This document shows positions 45,301 to 56,300 of a stretch of 64,000 nucleotides of DNA, piece after piece. The stretch's first letter is position 1; each line of letters starts with the position of its first letter. This stretch comes from Apostichopus japonicus (lineage: Eukaryota > Echinodermata > Holothuroidea > Aspidochirotida > Stichopodidae), in contig NC_092569.1 in assembly GCF_037975245.1 (NCBI RefSeq), positions 963,001-1,027,000 on the forward strand, read 5' to 3'. The position numbers and the translations under genes were made by a program. The notes under the pieces are model-generated. The model saw only the letters and a list, made by a program, of their open reading frames with translations. It had not been told where the DNA came from and ran no database searches.

Positions 45301-48300
45301 CTGGGGATATTCCATTATAAGTGATAATTATGTCCTGGTCAACGTGTCCCTAAGTTGCAACACAATTTACGCAATGTAAAATACCGCTTTAAGATTGTAT
45401 AAAAAGGAATGAATATTGTAACGACAGGTACCGTCAACTATAACCGTTCCACATTTTACCGATTTTATCTGATATTTCAAAAGTCAAATAAAATTCATGT
45501 CATTCTGAAACCCTTCAGGGCGTTTACTTTCCAACGTTGAAAGAAGATGAATGTAATCGTTTATTATTTTCTGTCAAACGGAATAGTCATTGAGATTCTT
45601 TTTTGTCGCAGTGACAAGTTAGCATTGACAAGTGTAACATTGATCTTTGGCATTCCATCTGAAAACATATACATCCAAGTTGTTGGCAAGAGTTTTACTT
45701 TTATATTTTTTTTTCAGCGTTTTCATTTTGAAGTTGTCTCGGTATATCTCAAAAATGAAACGTGTAAAAATGTTAAATTTGTTTTCATAAAATGCGAACA
45801 ATTGTATCGAATTTATTGTTGTTATTTACCTAAATAGTAACATGTTTTGAAATTAAATGACTATTCTACCGATCTGGGACCACCATTGTCCATCGCATTA
45901 ACTCCCACTCCCACTCCTCCCACCCCCACTCCACCCCACCTCCACTCCAACCCCCCCCCCCCCAATGTAGATGGTGCTCACATTTTGCCACTATATATGT
46001 TGATACAATTTAGAACTTTCTGCACTTAAGTTGCTTACCTAAATCTTTGCAAATTCCATTGGCTGCCTGTAAGCTCCAACTGTCATCTTCTGCACAAATG
46101 GTGAGGTCACCCTCACCAATCTCTGTTGACCTCACTATTCCTGTCCAAACATGCCTGGGGTGCAAGGCAAAAGTTCCCTCTGATAAAATAGAACAGTTAT
46201 AAAGAAAAACTTGAAATCAATTATAAAGATGGTAAGACTATCAGACATTGAACTGTTGATTTACCTGCATACCATTGTAGCATTCAAACCCACCTCACAT
46301 AACCTCACATAACCATCATTTCCCACTCTTGAGGCAAACTTAAATGAGTCACATATATGGAATTGGGCTTTAAATGAAATTGACACTACAGGGGTTGAAT
46401 AAGTTCTTCTAATTGCTGCATTAATTTTCTATGCAAACCATCTTTGGGTTTAAGTGAGGGTTCCTATGAAAATATGCTCACAATAGTACGTCTATATGTG
46501 ATAATCTATAGACTAGTTAATCATTTATAGCCCAGCAAGTATATTAAGATAATAAAGTGTCCAAGATTGTAACCATGCAGCGTCGAGTCGGGCCCTTGGA
46601 CACTTATATCAGAGGACCCCCTTCATAATACCTTTGGTATGATATAAATATTCGAATACACTAGCGCCGTTGCCCCCCCCCCCCTCCCATAGCCTCCCGA
46701 CCTAATTAAGCGCGAGCTCCGTGTCTCTAGCCCTCGATTTGCATAGGATGGTCATACTCGTATAAACCTAGCCTGCACGTCACACGTAATATTGTATGCT
46801 ATAGGCTACACTTATCAACATGCTACATTCGCTCTTGGCTTTAACGACAAAGGTTGTGAAATTTATCGGTCTATTTTTCCTTCTTTTTCTTTCTTGTTTA
46901 AGGGGGTGGGGGGGGTGGGAGGGTATTATCATCGAAGAAAAGTTCACATTTTACCACATCTTCCCTAAGTATATTTAGATTCAGTGGCGTAGGAAGGTAC
47001 TTTTGAGTGGGGGGCTGAAGACTGATGGCCGGCCTGGGGGAGGGGTCTAAGGGGAGGGGGTGTCCCCCTTCCATTTGGATTATTTTGCATTTCCAGGTGG
47101 CCTCAGATGCAATTTGGTGCAATATAGCACACTTCAGCACCCACTCCATTTTGTAAATGATTTTGCATTTTTACCTGGCCTTAGATGCAATTTGGTGCTC
47201 CAAATGAGATTTTTTTCTCATTTGGAAATGAAAAAGGGGTTTTGCGAAGCGGGGGGGGGGCGGAATGATACTTCCGCCCCACCGTATTTTTCACTGGGAG
47301 GCTGTCGCCCCCCAGCCCCCCGGTTCCTACGCCCTTGTTTAGTATAGATATGTGACGTCGCCATGCATTGGCCGCTTTCATTTCTTCACAGCCGACTTCG
47401 CTATCATTAACGGTACATGGGAATGCGCAATCAGGACTATTGTACAACATAAACATGCCTTAGTTATGTTAATAATGAAGTTTTTCTTTAAATAGGTAAA
47501 AGAATGTATGCAATTTCATTTAACTATAACACATTTTCCTTAGCGCAAGATATTCCTTAACGCAAAGAAGAAAATATCAGGTACTGCAAAAGGAGATTAC
47601 ATTGTCAGTTAACGAATATGTATTTTCATTTAATGAAAATGAATATCCTTTTAACTTTAGGGAAACGTCCCCCCCCCCCCTCCCACAAATAGAACCGTTT
47701 GTTTAGGGAAATTCGTTTGCTGACATATCTGTACATGACCGACAAGTTATTCCGGCAACGAGGAGGTATAAATGTTCAGGCCGCTTGTTAAGCTCATTTT
47801 CCCAGGTACCTAACTCATTCATCGTCTGTAGGGGTTTAAGGGCAACAAATGACGGCTAAGCGCATACACTGGCTGTCATTTCCAATCTTTGTCACGCATG
47901 TTCAAATCTTAAAAGACATTAACTGATGCTACATAATCATAATATACCAGACTACGGATTACTAGAGTCTCCATTTGGTTTTAATCATTTTCTTTGGTAA
48001 TTTTGAATAATTACAGACTTCAAGGGTGAATGGTTTCATGTAAAAGGCACACATTGGTCCCTGAAGCAGCTTTTCACTTAACCATTTATTATTATTTTTT
48101 TAAATTCACTCGATTACACGTTTCTTCGTTCGCTTTTCATTCTTTCATTTTCCCTCTCGTTCATTCAAATATTCATTCGTGCAGTCATTCACCCATTAAT
48201 TCAATCATGCATTAATTCAATCGTTAATTAATTAAATAATTAATATATTAATTTATTCACATTCGTACGTTTTCCTACATTCACTGATTCCTTCATTCCT

Positions 48301-49271
48301 TTTACAAACATAGATAGTGAAGAACAAAACATTGGATTTCGTACCAAACCAAATTGAAACCTTTGACAAACAATTTTGAATAGAATGAAATATTTAATTG
48401 AATGGTTCATGAATATTCATTATGATGAATGAGATGCCACTGTCTGGCATTCGTATACTTTGATATAACAATGGGAATTTCCACCTAAATACGTAGGTTT
48501 GTGAGTGGGAATAAGAATTTCATGCAGCAATTACCTATCTGAATTGATCAACGAAATTACTGCATGGTATATTTGTGTCTTATTAGCCCTAGATTTGCTT
48601 GTATATGTTGGATGGGTAAACAAGAATTTAAGAGGGGGACAAACACTAAAAACAAACTTCTCCCTCCCTTTCTCTTCCCATTTCATTCTTCATGGACAAT
48701 ATAACTTTATAGTATTTGATAACTAAAATAAAAACAACATTTGTTATATCTACATTAGTAAGTTGGATATCATGTTTTAACACTCAACTATTGGTAGAAA
48801 GATGTACAAGTACTGTCATTCCCCCTACCTAGCAACGCACAACGCGAGAGCCTGCATTTTAAGTTTTGTATCACCTTATACACTATATATCACTGCTTTA
48901 ACTATTCCGGTGGAAGCTTCGCTAAGGAACCAATTCTTACTATAAAGCCTCCCACCCTCCTTCCACGCATACAAGAACACACAAAGCTAAGTACTAGGTT
49001 AACTGAGATGGCCATCGGTGTGTGATCTCCCTCTGTCATTCCTTCCCTACCTCACCGCCCTCTCACGGTATCTTCGTACCTTGACCTTCCACCCCATGTA
49101 TGACCTCTCAAATTCACCCAACCACATTAATCCCCTTCCTCCACACCCTCTGTAAGACCTCATTCCCCATTCTGCGCTAAATACTATCTTACCCCGTCTC
49201 CGAAATTCAGAGGGTGACACGGTCTGGATCAGATTCCAAAGAATTAGCGAAACAGCCACCATTCTCTCCAT
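36334..49271 (-). CDS. Gene A: signal peptide - SRCR - WSC - CUB protein, Kremen-like order
   Basis: Exons: 49271-49193 (signal; an upstream in-frame ATG is at 49292), 46179-46039 and 41140-40991 (SRCR), 39239-38955 (WSC), 36720-36334 (CUB), and probably 30789-30494. All introns are GT-AG, phase 1. The signal exon reads MERMVAVSLILWNLIQTVSP. SRCR half one includes LTICAEDDSWSLQAANGICK; half two includes GFEEGVMLFGRRDIELSAME and VSCQ, with six cysteines in total, and the intron falls after KDLG as in gene B. WSC has the eight-cysteine series (GCYS, CTSRC, RCYC, CMKPC, SCGG). CUB has YIASPGFPGNYNPSTSCFWM and lacks the second cysteine pair. Kremen, a Wnt co-receptor, has kringle-WSC-CUB; here SRCR takes the kringle place. 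The function is unknown; a secreted or surface binding protein is likely. Its introns hold several transposon copies. Confidence 0.82.
38854..38880. repeat. Short (AT)n microsatellite
   Basis: About 25 bp of AT repeats in the intron between the WSC and CUB exons of gene A, about 75 bp past the WSC donor. Confidence 0.9.
39244..39360. repeat. (AATA)n and (ATGG)n simple repeat
   Basis: AATAAATAAATAAATGAAAC grades into irregular GGATGGATGAATG units immediately upstream (minus-strand sense) of the WSC exon acceptor of gene A. Confidence 0.9.
40677..40891. mobile_element. MITE, TIR CAGTGGCGTACT, 215 bp
   Basis: Left end CAGTGGCGTACTAGTAAG and right end CTAAGTACGCCACTG are inverted complements with one gap. 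The interior has a poly-G run, GCATCTAAGCC and poly-C stretches typical of the related copy at 46983-47336. It lies about 100 bp from the second SRCR exon of gene A. No clear target duplication. Confidence 0.7.
41440..42970 (+). pseudogene. Decayed Rex1/CR1-like non-LTR reverse transcriptase, interrupted by a MITE
   Basis: The plus strand carries, in order and with frameshifts, LDLLQFVYRPSRSCEDAVV (RT block with YRP), VPASLVRWIINYLT, GATQGTVL, FADDTVMVGL (the catalytic FADD box), NLLDLKFPKTKEMLPDFRHS and, after a 465-bp MITE, VERVRSYKYLGVVLNDKLTW. That series matches Rex1/Babar-type and CR1-type reverse transcriptases. Stops, shifts and the insertion make it inactive. It lies in the intron between the two SRCR exons of gene A, opposite in strand. 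Confidence 0.75.
41982..42446. mobile_element. hAT-like MITE, 465 bp, inserted into the reverse transcriptase remnant
   Basis: Ends CAGGGATGAGACTG and (complemented) CAGGCATGAGACTC. The flanks share ATAGCA (41976-41981 and 42447-42452), a 6-bp duplication, or 7 of 8 bases if the boundary is shifted. The coding frame of the host reverse transcriptase resumes on the right. The interior holds a run of about 30 A. Confidence 0.75.
44946..45186. mobile_element. hAT-like MITE, 241 bp, perfect 8-bp target duplication
   Basis: Ends CAGGGTTGTCACCA and (complemented) CAGGGTTGTCACCA. The flanks 44938-44945 and 45187-45194 are both GACATCAT. Internal GCCGGGCGG and CCGCCCGG words are also inverted. No coding. 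Confidence 0.9.
46983..47336. mobile_element. Repeat with AGTGGCGTAGGAA inverted ends, about 350 bp
   Basis: Left end AGTGGCGTAGGAAGG and right end TTCCTACGCCCTT. The interior contains CCTGGGGGAGGGGTCTAAGG, CAGATGCAATTTGGTGC twice, and poly-G/poly-C. Similar phrases recur at about 33650-33740, 42030-42120, 44265-44345 and 52460-52545, so the interior belongs to a broadly dispersed family. Confidence 0.6.
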
Positions 49272-50283
49272 GTTGAGCAAGTTTTCAATCAATTCTACGT
49301 TTGTCTTCTCCTGATATTAATGGCAGTTATCAACTATTTCACGATAAAAACTTGTTGTTTTAGTAGCAGGCTGAATAAAAAAACATATTTAAAAGATATT
49401 TTCTCCCAACTTGCAGATTATCTTCTCACCATAACCGGCTTCAATTGATTTAACAAAAGTTACATTCGAAATGAACAAGTTTCAAACAGTAATCTTGTTC
49501 CACTGATACTAAAGCCCTGAGCTGTGTTCAGAAAGACAACATGCGCTTTGCAATACTACGAACTAAACTGATATTACTGAGAGCCGTTAAATTCGAAAAC
49601 AGTGGTGAACAAGAATTGTCGGAACCTGTAATAAAAGAAATCCGTGAATCTTTTAACCAGTCGATGTAGTTTTCCAAATGACTAGGGCTGAAATCCGAAC
49701 GAATAGCGATTGCTGATAAACCACTGACTACCAGAATAACCTTTCCACAACTGGATCCCACAAGGGTAATAAGAAATAAACGGATAAACAATAGATAATT
49801 TCTGGCCTCTTCAGTGACTGAAACCGGGGTCAAGTTGGGGAGTATGTGCTTACGAATGTGAATTCTCAACGCGAGAAAAGCAAAAAGCAAAGAAAAGGAA
49901 CAACATCTAAACCTCGTGGGAGGGTTGAAAAATATTTCCAGCCGCCCACCCTGCACGGTGCGAGAGATATAAATCTAGAGTACATTATCCTTTCGTTAAG
50001 TTTATGATCTACGGGTATATATATAATCACATGGAAGTATTGTGCTTATCTGAAGCATGTGAGGGGTCACGGGTCTTTGATAGGTTGGTTGGAACCTGTT
50101 GTTTTGCAGTCAAACATGTTGTGCCTGTCGCGTAGAGGTTCCAAACAGATTTTGTTTTAAAAGTTAAAGGAGCCCACAATAGGTTTTTGTAGTATAACAG
50201 GCGGCCTATGTAATAAAAAAGTAATAAAAAAAAAGCAATTATTTCAAATTGTTCGAGTAATAGCCGAACAATGTTTATTGAAA

Positions 50284-50350
50284 CCTCATTATTATTATTA
50301 TTAACCTTTAAAAGGGTGATTCGGTTAGCCGAAGCTAATCTTCCCCGAGG
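50284..50350 (-). repeat. Retroposon 3' tail (GGGCCTCGGGGAAGATTAGC type)
   Basis: On the minus strand: GGGCCTCGGGGAAGATTAGC, then TTCGGCTAACCGAATCACCC, then TTTAAAGGTTAATAATAATA. This is a LINE/SINE 3' end with a TAA microsatellite tail. A diverged relative with an AAATA-type tail lies at 62593-62663 on the plus strand. Confidence 0.6.
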
Positions 50351-51599
50351 CCCTAAAATACAGTCATTATAAAAAGAATAATATTATGAAACAATAAACA
50401 GAGAGTAAGACTATTAAACATACATATATACAACAGTAAATCACAAAACTGTAGCCTTCTTGTCTTTTGTTGTTGTTTTTTTACTACCAATTTTGGTTAT
50501 TGGTAACACCTCTTCTTGTTCATTCTTTTAACACTTTTTAAGTTCTTATTTTCAAAATTGTATTTTCCTTTTTAAAATTAGTTGAAAGTATAACAATTTT
50601 GTTTTAGTGTTTTCTATGATTATATTTCATTCACATTGCTCCTGTATGAGTTTGAGTCATTGTTCGCCCCCCCCCCTCCCATTAAGGCAATCTTTCACCA
50701 GTTTTCAACTATCATGTTCCAGTCAATAATATCAAACCGGATCTTTATATGAATTCAACACTCCAGTAGATTCATCACGGATCCTCGCATAATTGTATTT
50801 CGTGTTATTATAAGATATTTCCTGCAACCGATGTAGAAACTTTGGAACGGTATATTACAGCTGTTTATTTTGGCAGACAAGATATACCATTTGATAAAAA
50901 TACTAATCCATGACGTAAGAAAACGATAAACGACATGTTCAACCCCTCCCATCTCTCACCATATCTGCTCATCCACGCCCTCCCTTTCCAACAAAATAAA
51001 AAATAAAATACTCGAAAATGTCGTTCACACGAATGTGTTGTATCTTAATTTATTAACTCATCAGTATGGCACTTATGCACTTGGGTCGATATCTGCTGCA
51101 TGTCTTAACAAACAACCTTTAGTTTTCCTATAGCGTTCATTAACTTGAAATGTACTAACTGTAATTTTGTATACCCAAAACCTGTTTGTGTATTGAATTG
51201 AATGATCATACGAAAACCGATGAGAAATGAATTTTATGGAGCCTTTTGTAAGAAAAAAAGGAACAATAAAAAACTAACAAATAAGGAGAACAAAGAACAT
51301 TCGATTGCCGAAATAAGTCATGAAAACTTGCAAAATTGCTAAAGATTTTTTTTTTTGATCTAACCAGAATCGAAACTTCTTGACGTCATTTCGAAATGAT
51401 AACGATACCGTCCCCGGCACAGGTCTGCACATCATAATTCCTCCACCATTCAACAAGTCGCCCCTCCCCAAATGAGAGAAAATGAGCGTGAAGAGAGAGA
51501 GAGGGGAATATATACATAGAGAGAGAAAGTGGTACCACGAGCGGGAAGAATTTGGAGACAACGTAGACAAATCTCACGTTTCAGGAGTGTGGAAATTTG

Positions 51600-51690
51600 A
51601 TTTGATTTATTTGTTTTATCACGTGAATATATACATTGTGAAAGGAAGTCTTCTAAAAAACCTATATTGGCTTAACAAAGTAGAAGACTC
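51600..51690 (+). repeat. Dispersed repeat fragment, copy 2
   Basis: Partner of the fragment at 8625-8705: ATATATACAT, GGAAGTCTTCTAAAAA and TTGGCTTAACAAAGTA in the same order. Confidence 0.45.
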
Positions 51691-52369
51691 CCTGAAATTG
51701 GAATATCTCATTCCCATTTATGACTAAAAATAGATTTCATAGGCATAGCGGTATGGTTAAGCCTTTTGTCCCCACACTTTTGAAAAGCTATCCTACGCCG
51801 ACAGCCTACATAGATTCAACCTATGGAAAGGGAATGCAACTGCCAAATTGTATAGGCTATGTACACATTGGCAGAAATCGAACGAAAATGTTCTTGCCCT
51901 TTATTCACGCGATTTGTGACCCTGTTGTGAAAAACTGGCAACCCTGCTATAGGGTGTCAACTTCAAATTAGTATCACACCATGACACCATCGTAATGTTT
52001 GTTTTGTATTACTGGCTAGTGCCACGGAAGTTTTCACCCTAGAAATGATGAGCTTCTATTTTGAGTGAGTTATTACCTTCCATATATTGGGGTCAGTTTA
52101 GACATCAAATGGCACATTCTGATAAAGCCTATATTTCAATCATAAGTTTATAATGAGGTCTAAACGCTATAATAGTGACCTAATTCTTCCACCAATAATC
52201 TGAAAAATCCCCGACTGAGCGCGGAGGTGGAAATCATGATCCTTCTCTCAATAAAATTGGCCATTGATGTAATTTACCATCGGGTTGGGAACCCCTCGTT
52301 AACATAGGGATATGATGTTCATGATAGCGCTAAATTTAGTGCAACGTACAGTTCTACACTATCATTCAT

Positions 52370-52981
52370 CAGGGGCGGACTGCAGGTCTTAAAACCGGCC
52401 CGGGCATTTTCCACCTAGACCGGCCCATTATTCATTGATATGCTACTTACATAATGATAGCCGTCCTGGGGGAGGGATCTAATGGGAGGGGGTGTCCACC
52501 TCCCCATTGAAGTTAAGGAATGCCTAGATGGAAAATGGTGCTATATATCTAAATTTTGTAGGTTACAATAATCCTTTAAAAATGACCCAAAAATAATTTT
52601 CCAGAAGCAACAATTGATTAAACTGAGAAAAGTTAAAAACGTAAACAAAAATAGACAAAAATACATGTTATAGACTGGATTTTATGTAGTGGTTCAAGCA
52701 TTTTAATTGTGACAACATGCTTGAAAAAATGAAAAAAAAAAGCTTACATAAAATCCATTAGCACGGACGGGTTGCCAATAGCACGTTCTTTTGTTACGAA
52801 CTAACAGACTAACTAACATGGTGATTTCATGAGCTGGTTCCCACAGTTAAAAATATATTTCTACACAGCCCGTCTGTATTCTATTAACAACTGTGAAAAT
52901 GAGTTGTAATTTTTACCAGGCTCCCCAGCCCACCGGTCCAACGGGCATTGTCCAAATGCCCGTGTGGCCAGTCCGCAAATG
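52370..52981. mobile_element. hAT-like non-autonomous element, 612 bp, perfect 8-bp target duplication
   Basis: Ends CAGGGGCGGACTG and (complemented) CATTTGCGGACTG, with further inverted matches CGGGCATTT inside. The flanks 52362-52369 and 52982-52989 are both TCATTCAT. The interior contains the GTCCTGGGGGAGGG repeat phrase. No transposase seen. Confidence 0.88.
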
Positions 52982-53371
52982 TCATTCATACCTCGGTTAT
53001 CTGGCCTCGCCCCTTATGCTGTATATTACTATTAATTTACGGTGAAAATATGATATAACTCTAATGTAATGTTGGCTTAATATTACATACTGTCCTGTCT
53101 ATAATTACAGGCATGTTTTCATAATTTTCGATGATTTACCCGCTTCATGAAGGATAACTTCTCGGCCACCGTAGCTGGGGTCATACCACTTGCTATGCTT
53201 TGTTTTGGTATTACAGCGCCCTCACATGACATTGGCAGATAACAACATTTGTGTTAGCTCTTTATTGCGTAGGCCCAATATAACTTGCGTCAGCCTTCAC
53301 GAAAACTACAATTTCTTGTTGACTTCTCACCTGAACTTTCCATTAAAGAGATCCGAAGATTAAGAATAGCG

Positions 53372-56300
53372 ATGGCTGCTGGGTAAGACTTTTATGTACA
53401 AATCTTGACTAACTTTACAGGCTAACGTTACTTTTGATATCAAATTGGTTAGGCCAAACTGAGTTAGGACTAACGTTATGCTTATACTAGTATACTTTAG
53501 AAGCTTCCTACATCACCCTAGCCTACGTAACGTTTATGTCGCATCTGGATTTGGAGGCCAGGCCCTATTTAGGCCTAACTATAGGAGCATGTCCTACTGC
53601 AAAAAGGAAACATATAGTACAAGTGGGCCTATCCCTCAGTCATACCAATTAGGTAGGATAAGCCTAGGCTAGGTTCCTGTCGTAAATTTATTAGTTGTTG
53701 TCCTTAAAAATAGATAAGCTAATGTTTGATTGAATGTAGACACATTTGACAGGCTGAACCCTTGATTCTTCCAGGTAGTGCATGACAGTAAGCCTAGGGT
53801 AGTCTGTGAAGTCTCAATGGCAAATGTTCTTCAACTGGTTTATTTTCCTAAAATTATAATCTTGTTGATTTTTCCTCAAAATGTAGTTGATTAAGAATGC
53901 TTGTAACTGAACTGTCGATATTCTTAGAATTGAGAATATTATCAAAACACATTTTTTTTTTACAGATATTAATTTTGCCTGTGAATAAGTGAGTTAAATA
54001 TAAAGAAACGCCAACAAAAACTTAAACTGATATGCAGTGATGACATCTTTCACTATGCTAATATTGGCAGATGCATCATAAAACACCACATTTGAAAACT
54101 GATAACTTTGGCATACAACATGCTACGTGGATGTCGGTTTAGGTGCAGAAAAGAAAAACCAGTCAATTTCAGTCAAGAGAATATATCCCTTTAAAGCTGC
54201 ACATATATTACATGGATGTACTCACAATCTAGTCTTACCATACTCATCCATTTCAGGAAAAGGTATGGTATCTTCACAAATCATGTTATTGGGATGCACT
54301 ATGTACAATAGGAATGATAGAATGAGATGTATATTTCCAGATTTTACAAGAGAAATAAAAGATATTAAATTTGTTGAATTTTCTGAATGAGACTAAACAG
54401 TTTAATAGTAACATGCTCATTAGGGAACACCCAAATGTTTGTAACCACATACATGCAGTACTCGAGCCATGTCAAAGTATTATGTACTTGGCTATGTATG
54501 ACATAATGACACAGATGTTACAAACCTGCCTCCTAACAAGAGTGGCCAAGTTCTAACGCAATATCAAAATATAAGACACATCGAATACTGTAAATTTTTG
54601 CTTTTATGTGTTCATTTTACCTGAAAACTCTATAGAGAGTAGTCAACAATAAACAAATTTTAATGTTATTTTTTATGTTTATTTCAGAGGCAGTGATCCC
54701 AGCGAGTCATGGTGGAGTAGCGAATCAAGTGAATGGTTTGGTAGCATACTAACAGCAGCTAAAGAAAAGGTACAGGATTCTTTTTTTTAAATTCTACGGA
54801 ACTATTTAAATACAATTTGAGTATGAAATGCATTGTTAGTTTGTTGGGTAGATGAATTTGCAGGTGTCCAAATAAAATAGGTAAGGATTGAAACTTAACC
54901 ACTACTTAAAACATTTTCCAGATGTTTTTATTAATCCTAGCAAGCTCTAATAGCAATCAGAACTGACTTTGTTGTGTATAATAAGTATTTATGTGATTGG
55001 ACTTGTGTTCCTCTCTCCCCTCACCCACTCCCATCTCTCCTCCCTCCTTGTATTTAATGGATGACATGAAAGACACTAAACATTTTTCATAGATTATATA
55101 TGTCTTAACCTGTATTTTGATGTTTTGTATATTGTTATATTTTTATCCTATTTATAAATTTCTCTGTAAATTTATACTGGAATAAAGAAATGAAAAAAAT
55201 AAATATATAACAGGCTGCTTGCCATTCAATCCTTCACACAATCTACAAGTAGGCTGTTGCTTCTGTTAAAGAATTCTTAAGATTAGTCAAACAGATGTGA
55301 AAGGATGATTGTGTCCACTTTGTGTTGTTACAGTTCTCTTTTGTTTCCTAATTTGTCATAAATTTTCAGAAGGGGCTTCCCTGGACAGCCTAAAATATTT
55401 TCAAATGTAAATTAATTTTTACTGGTTTTCATTTCAGTCCTCTGCAGCTCTTCAACAGATGTCTAAGGACATACAAGAATTTGGTACGACTATACAGAAA
55501 GACACAACGCAAGCTGTTGCCACGTCAGCTTCAAAGATTGGTCAGAATTTGAAGGTAAAACATAAATATTCATATTGTAAAACTCCCTGGACACTCCCCC
55601 AGTTGGGATAATTTTATAATCCTGCTTTAATCAGTTAAAGGGTAAGGAACTGTTTGTACTGTCAGTATGAGTGCTTAGCAGCATGATATGAGTGGACAGT
55701 ATAGAATTGTATTACTGTGAGAAAATTGTCCCAACTGGCTGTCCCTGGATTTGAGGCAAATTCCCTCAAATCTCAACGTACTGTAGATTTTTTTATTGAA
55801 ACCCACCATTTAAAACTCAAATGAGGTTTCACTTGAATAACCTATGATACCCCCAACCCCTGTATCTTGATATTCACATCAAAGGAAAAATTGTAAAAAC
55901 AAGTAATTAGTGAATTTGATTAATTGTCTTCAACTGGTACACAGGACACTATGACATATTCCTATGTGAAAATGCTATGTGGAAAACTTCAATATGGTGA
56001 CCTATTACTACATAATGTGAAATGACTAATCACATATTGTAATGGAACTTTAGTATCAACATATATCTAGAAATAGAAAATATGTCGAAATCCAAAATGA
56101 AAGACTTTAAAGCTCTTGCTTATAAAGAATTTATTCTGATTTTCAAAATTTATGTTTAGCATCTTGGAGTAAATTTTAGACATTAAACCATTCTCCTGCC
56201 ACTGGAGTATTGGTTTTAGGACTAATTCATTTATTGGCGACCAGCCTTTCTTTCAGTAATCTAAGATTTTCCTATTTACAATTTCTGAAAAAGCTTGTGT

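Larger units (their letters stand above)
49293..53371. other. Intergenic DNA between divergent gene A and BSDC1
   Basis: It separates gene A (minus) from BSDC1 (plus), and both promoters should lie here. Contents: an unassigned 142-residue minus-strand open frame (49528-49956), a LINE/SINE tail at 50284-50350, a dispersed repeat near 51600-51690 and a hAT-like element at 52370-52981. No exon recognised. Confidence 0.4.

Noticed and set aside
47340-47456. Possible extra exon of gene A (DCAFPCTVNDSEVGCEEM frame)
   Set aside because: Cysteine-containing, but no acceptor or donor in phase 1 and no match to SRCR, WSC or CUB; gene A already has a continuous frame without it.
49528-49956. 142-residue minus-strand open frame upstream of gene A
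   Set aside because: Hydrophobic stretches but no domain, no signal-anchor pattern that fits a family, and no splice context; probably chance.
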